Positions 1 to 8,147 of a stretch of 33,715 nt of DNA are shown piece after piece. The notes beneath the pieces are model-generated. The model was not told where the DNA came from. It made no database searches and was given only the letters and a program-made list of their open reading frames with translations. Both the position numbers and the translations under genes were made by a program. Source of the stretch: an uncultured Bacteroidia bacterium (lineage in GTDB: Bacteria > Bacteroidota > Bacteroidia > Bacteroidales > F082); the NCBI GenBank assembly GCA_902774365.1, contig CACYHX010000024.1, positions 1 to 33,715 of the forward strand. The letters are read 5' to 3'. Each line of letters opens with the position of its first letter. Position 1 is the first letter of the stretch.

Positions 1-1
1 G

Positions 2-301
2 TTGTTGGACAATTATCTGAACAGCAACAAAAAAGCCAATCTTCTCAAGGATTTGGAGACCTCCGTTTATGACGACAAAGACCATTGGGAAGCCATGCTT
101 GAAGTGATTGACCAACTCTATCCCGACCTTACAGCAACCCTTCAGCAGAAGTATCCCGATTTGGACGAGGACGAAAAGAAATCCTACATCCTATCGTATT
201 TCAAACTCTCGCGCCAGGAGGAGGCGGATTACCTCGGCACTACCGTCAATATGATCGACAAACTGCGCGGAAGACGTAGAAAAAAGATGGAGGAAGAGTA
301 A
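2..301 (+). CDS. C-terminal fragment of a helix-turn-helix regulator (5' end outside window)
   Basis: The frame is open to the left edge, so only the last ~99 residues are visible. The segment has the LYPDL...YPDLDEDEK pattern followed by a helix-turn-helix-like stretch (LSRQEEADYLGTTVNMIDKLRGRRRKKM). That is the usual C-terminal end of Bacteroidota regulator-like proteins, often with tetratricopeptide repeats, which finish in a sigma-region-4/LuxR-like helix-turn-helix and a basic tail. The upstream domain cannot be seen, so partner and target are unknown. The apparent TTG at base 2 is simply an internal codon. The fold type is fairly safe; any role in controlling the downstream sugar genes is not supported. 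Confidence 0.6.
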   Translation: MLDNYLNSNKKANLLKDLETSVYDDKDHWEAMLEVIDQLYPDLTATLQQKYPDLDEDEKKSYILSYFKLSRQEEADYLGTTVNMIDKLRGRRRKKMEEE

Positions 302-512
302 AAAACTTTGGACCGTTTCCAATAATTGTTTGGAATAGCTACTGATTTATCTCATTTGTTTTCAGAACAATACGTTATTCTATAATTGGAATTGTTTGGA
401 ATGACTGTCCGACCGCTTGACAAAGGCGGTAGTTTCGCAGCATCAATTCTTTCACAACGTGTACCCTAAAACACAAATCACTTATTATTCACCATCTTAA
501 AAATCTAAAGCA
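302..512. other. Intergenic region with a direct repeat and a small dyad
   Basis: This 211-bp gap holds two exact copies of AATTGTTTGGAAT (324-336 and 390-402), 66 bp apart. The first copy overlaps a dyad, TTCCAA-7 nt-TTGGAA (317-335). A second weak dyad, ACCGC...GCGGT, lies near 411-431. No tRNA or clear TAnnTTTG box was seen. The repeated half-sites could be operator sites for the DUF1573 gene or a remnant of a short repeat. Confidence 0.35.
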
Positions 513-971
513 ATGAAGAAAGTCATTTATCTGCTTGGCATCATGCTCTTTATGGCAGGAGCGGCCAAGGCGCAAGACGAAAACGTCCAGACGGGCGCTG
601 AAATTGAATTTGAAAGAGTCGTTCACGACTACGGCGATGTGCCTTACAACGGCAATGGCGAATGTGAGTTCCGTTTCACCAACACGGGCGATGCGCCCCT
701 GCTGATTCAGAAACCAAAGTCAAGTTGCGGCTGCACCATCCCGTCCTGGCCTGACAAGCCTATTTTTCCCGGTGAGTCGGAAGTCATCAAGGTGACTTAT
801 AGGACCAACCGTGCCGGTAACTTCAACAAGACAATTACGGTTACCTCTAACGCCATCAAGAACTCCACTGTGGTGCTGCACATCACAGGTCGAGTGCTTT
901 GTCAACCTACGGAAACCCTTCCTGAGAAGACGGACAAAACCAGCAAGGGCTCTCCCGTTAGCAACAACTGA
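513..971 (+). CDS. Secreted DUF1573 domain protein
   Basis: This 152-residue protein begins with a signal peptide (MKKVIYLLGIMLFMAGAAKA, cleavage near residue 20). One DUF1573 domain follows, about residues 30-130, recognised by FERVVHDYGDV, FRFTNTGDAPL, SSCGCTIPSWP and a final beta strand TVVLHITGRV. DUF1573 is an immunoglobulin-like beta-sandwich very common in exported Bacteroidota proteins; its biochemical role is not established. The SSCGCT motif is typical of the family. The tail (PTETLPEKTDKTSKG) is polar and probably disordered. A strong terminator follows, so the gene is likely its own transcription unit or the last of one. Confidence 0.85.
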   Translation: MKKVIYLLGIMLFMAGAAKAQDENVQTGAEIEFERVVHDYGDVPYNGNGECEFRFTNTGDAPLLIQKPKSSCGCTIPSWPDKPIFPGESEVIKVTYRTNRAGNFNKTITVTSNAIKNSTVVLHITGRVLCQPTETLPEKTDKTSKGSPVSNN

Positions 972-1040
972 TCTGGATGAAATTATTTAGTTATTAAAAA
1001 GCCCTGCCTGTTGGGATATTTTTGATTTCCCAACCTTACC

Positions 1041-1075
1041 AAAGCCATCGAAAGCAATTTCGGTGGCTTTTTTTG
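1041..1075 (+). terminator. Rho-independent terminator after the DUF1573 gene
   Basis: The stem AAAGCCATCGAAA pairs with TTTCGGTGGCTTT (one G-T pair) around a short GCAA loop and runs into a seven-base T tract. It separates the DUF1573 gene from the GH97-led operon. The end of the T tract also supplies the TTTG of the next promoter. Confidence 0.85.
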
Positions 1076-1103
1076 TAAAGTGCAGCAAAAATCTTTATTT
1101 TTG
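1071..1103 (+). promoter_or_regulatory. Bacteroidota-type promoter of the GH97-rha operon
   Basis: TTTTG at 1071-1075 and TATTTTTG at 1096-1103 are 20 bp apart, matching the primary sigma pattern TTTG-N19-21-TAnnTTTG. Transcription would start near 1109, leaving a leader of about 15 nt before the ATG at 1125. Confidence 0.7.
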
Positions 1104-1124
1104 CCTGCATAAAACTTTACCAGC

Positions 1125-3113
1125 ATGAAAAAACTCCTCCTCTCTGCGCTCCTTTTGCTTTGCGTGAGCGCCTTCGCCCAAAAGCAATACACCCTTCAAT
1201 CGCCCGACAAGGACATCACCGTCACCATTGAGGCGGGCGAGCAACTGACATACGCCGTCACGCATGGAAACACCTGTGTGTTAACACCTTCGTCCATCGG
1301 CATGAAACTCTCCGACGGCACCCTACTCGGCACCAAACCTGTCGTGAAAAGCGCCAAGACGCGGTCGGTCAATCAAGTCCTGCCCTCACCTTTATATAAA
1401 AAGGCGCAAATCCCTGAAGTCTACGAGGAGCTGGCCCTGACTTTCAAAGGCAACTACAAAGTCATCTTCCGAGCATACGATGCTGGTGTGGCCTATCGTT
1501 TCGAGACCGACTTCCGCAAGCCTATCATCATCGAAGACGAAACCGCTGACTTCAATTTCGATGCAGATTATCAAGCTCTTATCCCGTTTGTCTTGAGGCG
1601 TGCCGGACAAGAGGGAGCCCTTATCAGCCAGCAGTTCTACAGCTCGTTTGAAAACACTTACACCGACACTACCTTGAGCAAGATGGACCCTCAAAAACTT
1701 GCCTTCCTGCCTTTGTTGGTCGAACTCAAGGATGGCAAGAAAGCCGTCATCACCGAGGCCGACTTGGAGGACTTCCCTGGCTTGTATCTCCGCAACGCCA
1801 ATGGTAAATTCGGTCTCTCCGGCGTCCATGCCGGTTATCCCAAAGTCCGCGAACAAGGTGGCCACAACAACCTGCAATGGATGGTGAAAGAACGCGAGAA
1901 CTACATCGCCAAGACCGCTGGCAAACGCGCCTTCCCTTGGCGTATCGTCACCATCTCTGAGAGCGACAAGGAACTGGCCAACAACGACTTAGTATATCTC
2001 TTGGCCTCGCCTAACCGCATCGGTGACGTCTCTTGGATCCAGCCCGGCAAGGTGGCTTGGGACTGGTGGAACTGGTGGAACCTTTATGGCGTTGACTTCG
2101 CAGCAGGCATCAACAACGAGACTTACAAATACTTCATCGACTTCGCCAGCGAATACGGCATCGAGTATGTCATCCTCGATGAAGGCTGGGCCGTCAACAA
2201 GAAGGCCGACCTCTTCCAGGTGATACCCGAAATCGACCTCCCCGAACTCGTCAGATACGGTGCCGAGCGCAATGTGGGCCTCGTGCTTTGGGCCGGTTAC
2301 GCCGCCATGGACAAAGACATGGAACACGTATGCCAGCACTATTCCGAAATGGGCATAAAAGGCTTCAAGGTCGACTTTATGGACGGCGACGATCAGATGA
2401 TTGTCGACTTCTACTACCGCATGGCAGAGACCGCCGCCAAATACCATCTTTTCATCGACTTCCACGGTGCCTACAAACCCACGGGCCTCAACCGCACCTA
2501 TCCCAACGTGCTCAACCACGAAGGCGTGTACGGCATGGAACAGGAACGCTGGGACAGCAAGAGCGATTTCGTCACCAACGAAGTCACTATACCTTTCATC
2601 CGTATGTTGGCCGGACCTATGGACTACACCCAAGGAGCCATGAGAAATGCGGGGAAATACAGCTTTACCGCCATCTACACCGAGCCGATGAGCCAAGGCA
2701 CACGTTGCCGACAACTGGCTGAATATGTGATTTATGAGTCGCCTTTCAACATGCTATGCGACAGCCCGAGCAACTACATAAGAGAAGACGAATGCACACG
2801 GTTCATCGCCAGCGTGCCCACCACCTGGGACGAAACCATTGTCTTGGATGGCAAGGTGGGTGAATACATCGTTATTGCCCGCCGCAAGGACTTCCGTTGG
2901 TATGTGGGTGCCATCACCAACTGGGAGGAGCGCGACATTGAGCTCGACCTCTCGGTGCTGCCCAACTTCGGCGCCAAGTCGGGACGTATCTTCCACGACG
3001 GCATCAATGCCAACCGCGCCGCACGCGACTATGTGGCGGAGCAAATCCAAGTGATGGGCAACAAGGTGAAGTTCCATCTCGCCGAAGGCGGCGGTGCCGT
3101 GATGGTGTTTTAA
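1125..3113 (+). CDS. GH97 glycoside hydrolase (retaining, alpha-galactosidase-like subgroup)
   Basis: The 662-residue exported protein starts with a signal peptide ending AFAQ near residue 19. It has the GH97 layout: an N-terminal beta-sandwich to about residue 290, a (beta/alpha)8 barrel with WDWWNWWNLYG and EYVILDEGWA, and a C-terminal beta domain. The barrel motif GFKVDFMD puts Asp417 where retaining GH97 enzymes (e.g. Bacteroides BtGH97b) have their nucleophile; SusB-type inverting members have a different motif here. Glu472 in YGMEQERW fits the acid/base. From the family I infer a periplasmic alpha-galactosidase or a related retaining alpha-glycosidase. It is first in an operon: only 10 bp separate it from rhaB, suggesting its substrate carries rhamnose as well. 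Confidence 0.88.
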   Translation: MKKLLLSALLLLCVSAFAQKQYTLQSPDKDITVTIEAGEQLTYAVTHGNTCVLTPSSIGMKLSDGTLLGTKPVVKSAKTRSVNQVLPSPLYKKAQIPEVYEELALTFKGNYKVIFRAYDAGVAYRFETDFRKPIIIEDETADFNFDADYQALIPFVLRRAGQEGALISQQFYSSFENTYTDTTLSKMDPQKLAFLPLLVELKDGKKAVITEADLEDFPGLYLRNANGKFGLSGVHAGYPKVREQGGHNNLQWMVKERENYIAKTAGKRAFPWRIVTISESDKELANNDLVYLLASPNRIGDVSWIQPGKVAWDWWNWWNLYGVDFAAGINNETYKYFIDFASEYGIEYVILDEGWAVNKKADLFQVIPEIDLPELVRYGAERNVGLVLWAGYAAMDKDMEHVCQHYSEMGIKGFKVDFMDGDDQMIVDFYYRMAETAAKYHLFIDFHGAYKPTGLNRTYPNVLNHEGVYGMEQERWDSKSDFVTNEVTIPFIRMLAGPMDYTQGAMRNAGKYSFTAIYTEPMSQGTRCRQLAEYVIYESPFNMLCDSPSNYIREDECTRFIASVPTTWDETIVLDGKVGEYIVIARRKDFRWYVGAITNWEERDIELDLSVLPNFGAKSGRIFHDGINANRAARDYVAEQIQVMGNKVKFHLAEGGGAVMVF

Positions 3114-3123
3114 TCCATGAGAC

Positions 3124-4551
3124 ATGAAGAAGCAGTATCGCTTTCTCGCCTTCGATTGTGGAGCCACCAGCGGACGGGCCATCTTGGGCACCTTCACTGA
3201 CGGCAGCTTCCGCATGGAGGAGGTCTATCGTTTCCCGAACCAGACCCTCGAAATCGGAGGCAAGTACTACTGGAATGTATATAGCATCTACGAGCATCTC
3301 CTGAAATGCCTCAAGGAATTGGGCCAACGCCACATCACCCTCGACTCCATCGGCATCGACACCTGGGGCGTCGACTTCGGCTGCATCGGCCATGACGGAA
3401 CACTGCTGGGCTTGCCTCGCGCCTACCGCGACCCCTACACCGACGGCGTTCCTGAAAAGTTCTTCAAAATCGTTTCTCGTGAACAGCTTTATGCTTTGAC
3501 GGGCATCCAAATCATGAACTTCAACAGTATCTTCCAGATGTTTGCCCAAGCCGAGGAAGGCAGTGTGGCCTACCGTCACGCTAAGAAAATCCTCTTCATG
3601 CCCGACCTCCTCTCCTACCTGCTGACACGCGGCAAGGTCTGCGAATACACCATCGCTTCCACCTCTGGGCTGATAAACCCCAAGACGCAACGATTTGAAC
3701 CTTCGCTGATGGCCGCGGTAGGTCTCACCGACGACCAAATTCCTGACAGGGTACAATCTGGAGAAGTGATTGGAAAGCTACGTTTCGGCATCGCGAAAGA
3801 AACTGGGCTGGGCGAAGTGCCTGTAGTGGCAGTGGCTGGTCACGACACGGCCTCGGCTATCGTTGCTGTTCCCGCTGAGAATGAGCATTTTGCCTATCTC
3901 AGTAGCGGCACTTGGAGCCTCATGGGCATTGAGGTACCAGAACCCATCATCACCGAGCAGTCGGCACGGCTCAACTTCACCAACGAAGGCGGCATCGAAG
4001 GCACCACGCGCTTCCTGAAGAACATCACGGGGATGTGGCTCGTGGAGCAATGCCGCAAGAAATGGATAGCGCAAGGGTACGACTATACCTATGACGAGAT
4101 GACCAAGATGGCGCAATCGGCCAAAGACTACGCAGGACGCATCAACCCCGACGACCCGCGTTTTGCCAATCCCGACGACATGGAAGCGGAAATCAGCAAA
4201 GCACTGACAGAAAACGGTTATACCGCCCCGAATGGTGCTGGCGAAATGCTCAGCTGCATCTATCACAGCCTTGCAGAGCGCTATAGAGAGGTGCTGGACA
4301 TGCTGCAAGAAGTTGCGCCGTTCAAAATCGAGAAGCTGCACGTCATCGGTGGCGGCTCGGCCAACGAACTGCTCAACCAATGGACCGCCGACGCCATAGG
4401 GATGCCCGTGGTGGCGGGTCCTACCGAAGCCACCGCCCTTGGCAACCTCATGGTGCAAGCCAAGGCGGCTGGTCTTGTCAAAGACCGTTGGACCATGCGT
4501 AAGATGATAGCACAAAACTTTGAAACAAAAACATACAACCCAGCCCCGTAG
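3124..4551 (+). CDS. rhaB: Rhamnulokinase
   Basis: The protein (475 residues) is a FGGY-family sugar kinase phosphorylating L-rhamnulose to L-rhamnulose-1-phosphate in the cytoplasm. Diagnostic segments are FDCGATSGRAILG at the N-terminus (phosphate-binding loop), SIGIDTWGVDFG, YRDPYTDG, and the C-terminal ATP-site stretch HVIGGGSANELLNQWTADA. Length is normal for RhaB. Neighbours rhaA and rhaD confirm the pathway. The last residues (YNPAP) and the TAG stop lie inside a palindrome, GCCCCGTAGGGGC (4543-4555), so an intergenic repeat appears to have supplied the end of the reading frame. Confidence 0.95.
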   Translation: MKKQYRFLAFDCGATSGRAILGTFTDGSFRMEEVYRFPNQTLEIGGKYYWNVYSIYEHLLKCLKELGQRHITLDSIGIDTWGVDFGCIGHDGTLLGLPRAYRDPYTDGVPEKFFKIVSREQLYALTGIQIMNFNSIFQMFAQAEEGSVAYRHAKKILFMPDLLSYLLTRGKVCEYTIASTSGLINPKTQRFEPSLMAAVGLTDDQIPDRVQSGEVIGKLRFGIAKETGLGEVPVVAVAGHDTASAIVAVPAENEHFAYLSSGTWSLMGIEVPEPIITEQSARLNFTNEGGIEGTTRFLKNITGMWLVEQCRKKWIAQGYDYTYDEMTKMAQSAKDYAGRINPDDPRFANPDDMEAEISKALTENGYTAPNGAGEMLSCIYHSLAERYREVLDMLQEVAPFKIEKLHVIGGGSANELLNQWTADAIGMPVVAGPTEATALGNLMVQAKAAGLVKDRWTMRKMIAQNFETKTYNPAP

Positions 4552-4555
4552 GGGC
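4543..4555. repeat. Palindrome containing the rhaB stop codon
   Basis: GCCCC-GTA-GGGGC is a perfect 5-bp-stem palindrome whose centre provides the TAG stop of rhaB (4549-4551). The surrounding string looks like a short repeat rather than kinase coding sequence. Confidence 0.55.
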
Positions 4556-4564
4556 GACACATCA

Positions 4565-4637
4565 GTAAGCAGGCGACGTGAGTCCCTGCTTACACCAAGA
4601 GTCAATAGACCCATAGCAGGCGACGTGAGTCCCTGCT
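4565..4637. repeat. Two copies of a 23-bp hairpin repeat between rhaB and rhaA
   Basis: A 23-bp unit occurs exactly twice, at 4568-4590 and 4615-4637. Each unit begins AGCAGG and ends CCTGCT, so each can fold. The first copy has a longer perfect stem, GTAAGCAGG (4565-4573) with CCTGCTTAC (4585-4593). The pair fills the 102-bp gap between rhaB and rhaA. In the operon mRNA these hairpins could affect stability or the ratio of the two enzymes; no T tract follows, so they are poor terminators. Confidence 0.75.
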
Positions 4638-4653
4638 CTTAACCGCAACGCAT

Positions 4654-5904
4654 ATGAACACCACCAACATCCTCAACGCCTACACCCTCGCCAAGGAACG
4701 CTACGCCGCCCTCGGCATCGACACTGACAAAGCCATCGCCATCCTCGAGAAGGCCCCCATCTCGCTGCACTGCTGGCAGACCGACGACGTGATGGGCTTC
4801 GAGAGCAACGCCGGCCTCTCGGGTGGCATCCAGACCACGGGCAACTACCCCGGTCGCGCCCGCACGATCGATGAAGTGCGCGCCGACCTCGAGTTCGTCA
4901 ACTCGCTGCTCGCTGGCACGCAACGCGTCAACCTGCACGAGATCTACGGCGACTTCGGCGGCAAGTTCGTCGACCGCGACCAAGTGGGCGTAGAGCACTT
5001 CCAGAGCTGGATCGACTGGTGCAAAAAGGTGAATATGAAGCTTGACTTCAACTCTACCTCTTTCGGCCATCCCAAGAGCGGAGACCTCAGCCTCGCTAAC
5101 CCCGACCCCGCCATCCGCGCTTTCTGGATTGAGCATACCAAACGCTGTCGCCGCATCGCCGACGCCATGGGCAAGGCACAAGGCGACCCTTGCATCATGA
5201 ACATCTGGGTACACGACGGCCTGAAAGACCTCACCGTGGAACGCAAACGCTACCGTGAGCTGCTGGCCGAATCCTTGGATGAAATCTTGGCCGAAGACCT
5301 GCCCGACATGAAATCCTGCGTCGAGGCCAAACTCTTCGGCATCGGCTTGGAGAGCTTCACCGTCGGCTCGCACGACTTCTACGCAGGTTACTGTGCTACG
5401 CGTAAGGTCATCTACACCCTCGACACGGGCCATTACGAACCTACCGAGAACGTCTCCGACATGATTCCTTCGCTGCTCCTGTATGTGCCCGAACTGATGC
5501 TGCATGTCAGCCGTCCCATCCGTTGGGACTCCGACCATGTGACCCTCATGAACGACCAGACCCTCGACCTCTTCAAGGAAATCGTCCGCGCCGAAGCCCT
5601 CCACCGCGCCCACATCGGCCTCGACTACTTCGACGCGTCCATTAATAGAATAGGTGCCTACCTTATCGGCACCCGCGCCACACAGAAATGTCTGCTGCAA
5701 GCCCTGTTGGAGCCGCTTGATTTGCTGCGCCAATATGAGGACAAGGGACAAGGCTTTGAGAAATTAGCCTTGATGGAAGAGATGAAATCCCTGCCCTTTG
5801 GTGCCGTCTATGACTACTTCAACCTAAAGAACAATGTTCCTGTGGGTGAAGAGTTTATCGCCAAGGTACAGCAATATGAAAAAGAAGTGACGTCAAAACG
5901 ATAA
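4654..5904 (+). CDS. rhaA: L-rhamnose isomerase
   Basis: The protein (416 residues, normal length) interconverts L-rhamnose and L-rhamnulose in the cytoplasm. The signature LHCWQTDDVMGFE (38-50) and the GGIQTTGNYPGRAR stretch are characteristic. Residues Glu224, Asp257, His284, Asp292 and Asp294 line up, at a constant offset of about ten, with the metal-binding positions of E. coli RhaA. The start follows the twin hairpin repeats; no ATG lies nearer to rhaB in the frame. The MFS transporter gene begins 4 bp after the stop, so the two are transcriptionally coupled. Confidence 0.96.
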   Translation: MNTTNILNAYTLAKERYAALGIDTDKAIAILEKAPISLHCWQTDDVMGFESNAGLSGGIQTTGNYPGRARTIDEVRADLEFVNSLLAGTQRVNLHEIYGDFGGKFVDRDQVGVEHFQSWIDWCKKVNMKLDFNSTSFGHPKSGDLSLANPDPAIRAFWIEHTKRCRRIADAMGKAQGDPCIMNIWVHDGLKDLTVERKRYRELLAESLDEILAEDLPDMKSCVEAKLFGIGLESFTVGSHDFYAGYCATRKVIYTLDTGHYEPTENVSDMIPSLLLYVPELMLHVSRPIRWDSDHVTLMNDQTLDLFKEIVRAEALHRAHIGLDYFDASINRIGAYLIGTRATQKCLLQALLEPLDLLRQYEDKGQGFEKLALMEEMKSLPFGAVYDYFNLKNNVPVGEEFIAKVQQYEKEVTSKR

Positions 5905-5908
5905 AACC

Positions 5909-7252
5909 ATGAATAAAGGAAGCCTAAAAAGCACCATCGCCGTCTCGCTGACCAACTACTTGGATGCCGGTGCCATCGTCGCAGGAGCCAGTGGCCTGAC
6001 GTTGTGGCAGAAATACTTGGGCCTCACCGAGGTACATCTCGGCTGGCTCAACTTCATCAGCGCCAACTGCTTGGGTGCAGCCCTCGGTGCCATCATCGGC
6101 GGTTTCTTGGCCGACAAATACGGGCGCAAGTTCATCTACACCTACAACCTGCTCGTCTACATGGTGGGCGTGCTGCTCATCATGCTCTCCGTCAGCTTCC
6201 CGATGCTGTTGGCGGGATTCTTAGTGACAGGCATCTCAGTAGGCATCGGCGTACCGGCCTCGTGGACCTACATCTCCGAAAGCTCCGAGAACGACAAACG
6301 CGGCCGCAACATCTGCATCTCCCAGATGTCGTGGGGCTTCGGGCCGATGATCATACTATTGTTGGGCATGTTCTTCGCCCCCGATGGTTATCTGTTCGGC
6401 TGGGTCGAAAGCATTGCGCACACCTTTGGCGGCGACAGCTTGTCCACAGAGGCTGTCAACGTGTTCAGCTCGCGCATCGTCTTCTTCTCATTGCTGATTG
6501 TGGCATTCATCGCATGGAACCTGCAGCGCAAACTGGAAGAAAGCACCGAGTGGAAAGCCAGCCAAGAGGTAGCTAAGGCCAAGGGAGAAGATACTGGTCT
6601 TTGGCACGCTTTCAAGGTGTTGTTCTCCAACAAAACCGCTATCAAGACCGCGTGTTTTTTGGCAGTCATCTACCTCACCTGGAATCTGGTAGCATCGGTC
6701 TTAGGTTTCTTTCAACCGCATATCTATGAGACGGCAGGTGGCATCAGCAACGAACAAGCCAACTGGATGAACTGCATCCAATGGGCCATCATCGTGTTCG
6801 TCACCTTCCTGCTCTCCAAGGTCATCGACAGGACAAGTCATAAACTAATCTATATCTTAGGACTGCTCTTCGCCATCAGCGCTTGGGTTATCATTGTGGC
6901 CGTCGGCGTGAATGGCACCGCAGGTCTTTGGCTGTTCACCATCCTGTGGGGCATCGAAGGCGGAATGTCGGTGCAGATCTTCTACGCCTTATGGGGTTCG
7001 GAGCTGTTCCCTGCCAAGTTCCGCGCTGGCGCACAAGGACTGATGTTCTTCGTCGTCAGGGGACTTTCGGCTGTATGGGGGCTGGTGTTCGCTTTCATCT
7101 ATGGCGAAAACGGCGAAGGCTTCACCGTGGCCGCCTATTGCATGATTGGCTTGCTGCTCATCTCGTTGATTGTGGGCGTCATCGGCTGCCCCAACACCCG
7201 CGGCAAGTCGCTCTCACAACTCACCAAGGAACGCTATGGCGATAATTATTGA
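5909..7252 (+). CDS. MFS sugar transporter, probable L-rhamnose permease
   Basis: The 447-residue protein has about twelve hydrophobic segments and the MFS motif-A loop GGFLADKYGRK (64-74) between segments 2 and 3. The family is sugar-porter-like. It is not the RhaT type of permease that enterobacteria use for rhamnose. Position decides the assignment: 4 bp after rhaA, with its TGA abutting the ATG of rhaD. I infer proton-coupled import of L-rhamnose across the inner membrane; specificity is not proven by sequence. A soluble loop in the middle (about 205-235, rich in Glu/Lys) is the usual central cytoplasmic loop. Confidence 0.82.
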   Translation: MNKGSLKSTIAVSLTNYLDAGAIVAGASGLTLWQKYLGLTEVHLGWLNFISANCLGAALGAIIGGFLADKYGRKFIYTYNLLVYMVGVLLIMLSVSFPMLLAGFLVTGISVGIGVPASWTYISESSENDKRGRNICISQMSWGFGPMIILLLGMFFAPDGYLFGWVESIAHTFGGDSLSTEAVNVFSSRIVFFSLLIVAFIAWNLQRKLEESTEWKASQEVAKAKGEDTGLWHAFKVLFSNKTAIKTACFLAVIYLTWNLVASVLGFFQPHIYETAGGISNEQANWMNCIQWAIIVFVTFLLSKVIDRTSHKLIYILGLLFAISAWVIIVAVGVNGTAGLWLFTILWGIEGGMSVQIFYALWGSELFPAKFRAGAQGLMFFVVRGLSAVWGLVFAFIYGENGEGFTVAAYCMIGLLLISLIVGVIGCPNTRGKSLSQLTKERYGDNY

Positions 7253-8083
7253 ATGAATATGGAAAGCATCATAGATAACAATCCCGAACTGAAACACCAA
7301 ATCGACCAGGTGGCCGAGGTGGCTGGCTACCTTTGGCAAAAAGGCTGGGCCGAACGCAATGGCGGCAATATCGTCATCAATGTCACTGACCAACTTAACT
7401 CCCAACTTGTACGGCTGCCACAGTGTGACAGCCCTACAACCCCAATCGCCATTGGAACGACATTACCTAATCTAAAAGGCTGCTACTTCTTCTGCAAAGG
7501 CACCAACCGCCGCATGCGCGACCTCGCCCGCTGGCCCATGGACAACGGCTCCATCATCCGCATCCTCGACGACTGCGCCCATTACGAAATCATCGCCGAC
7601 AAACCTGTGATGCCCACCTCGGAGCTGCCTTCGCACCTCAGCGTCCACAATTACCTGATTGGCAAAGGCTCGCCTTACAAAGCCTCTCTCCACACCCATC
7701 CCATCGAGTTGGTGGCTATGACGCATCATCGTCCGTTCCTGGAGAAGGACCTGCTGACCCAAATCCTCTGGTCGATGATACCTGAGACACGGGCGTTCTG
7801 TCCGAAAGGATTGGGTATCGTGCCTTACCTGTTGCCTTCGAGTGTAGCGCTCGGCGAAGCCACCCTCAAAACCCTCAGCGAAGGCTACGACGTGGTGATG
7901 TGGGAGAAGCACGGCGTATTTGCCGTCGACACCGACATCATGGCGGCTTTCGACCAAGTGGATGTGCTGAACAAAGCCGCACAAATCTACATGAGTGCCC
8001 GCGGCATGGGTTTCGAGCCGGAAGGCATGAGCAAGGCGCAGATGCAGGAGTTGGCGGATGTGTTTGGATTAGCGAAACAATAA
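7253..8083 (+). CDS. rhaD: Rhamnulose-1-phosphate aldolase
   Basis: The protein (276 residues) is a zinc-dependent class II aldolase splitting L-rhamnulose-1-phosphate into dihydroxyacetone phosphate and L-lactaldehyde. GWAERNGGN (31-39) is the phosphate-binding motif. Glu124 in TSELPSH, His147 and His149 in HTHPIE, and His220 in EKHGVF match the catalytic Glu and zinc ligands of the E. coli enzyme. The ATG directly follows the transporter stop; an in-frame ATG two codons later is also possible. The loop at residues 46-66 (QLNSQLVRLPQCDSPTT) is encoded by a repeat-like run and a 31-bp imperfect palindrome, and may be a repeat-derived replacement or insertion. Confidence 0.95.
   Translation: MNMESIIDNNPELKHQIDQVAEVAGYLWQKGWAERNGGNIVINVTDQLNSQLVRLPQCDSPTTPIAIGTTLPNLKGCYFFCKGTNRRMRDLARWPMDNGSIIRILDDCAHYEIIADKPVMPTSELPSHLSVHNYLIGKGSPYKASLHTHPIELVAMTHHRPFLEKDLLTQILWSMIPETRAFCPKGLGIVPYLLPSSVALGEATLKTLSEGYDVVMWEKHGVFAVDTDIMAAFDQVDVLNKAAQIYMSARGMGFEPEGMSKAQMQELADVFGLAKQ
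7408..7438. repeat. Imperfect 31-bp palindrome inside rhaD
   Basis: Blocks TGTA-GGCTG-CACA and TGTG-CAGCC-TACA are mirror complements around a central G, interrupted by single mismatches. It is preceded at 7391-7408 by CAACTTAACTCCCAACTT, similar to the heptamer repeats found in the rhamnosidase and cysQ genes. It lies in frame in a loop upstream of the conserved GCYFFCKGTN segment. Confidence 0.5.
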
Positions 8084-8094
8084 TTGTATTTTTG
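8063..8094 (+). promoter_or_regulatory. Promoter at the 3' end of rhaD, for the 8148 gene
   Basis: TTTG (8063-8066) and TATTTTTG (8087-8094) are exactly 20 bp apart, a full match to the Bacteroidota primary promoter. The -33 box lies in the last codons of rhaD. This gives the next gene its own transcription start near 8100 and a leader of about 48 nt. Confidence 0.75.
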
Positions 8095-8147
8095 CATTCT
8101 GATAACAACAAACATTTCACACTCAACAACAAAGAAAGGAACAAACT

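Noticed and set aside
1125-3113. SusB-type (inverting) GH97 alpha-glucosidase
   Set aside because: The GFKVDFMD motif with Asp417 fits the retaining subgroup, so SusB identity is not supported.
4565-4637. Rho-independent terminators between rhaB and rhaA
   Set aside because: Hairpins form but no U tract follows, and the downstream genes belong to the same pathway.
4639-5751. A 370-codon open frame antisense to rhaA
   Set aside because: RhaA with its metal ligands occupies the other strand; this is a shadow frame.
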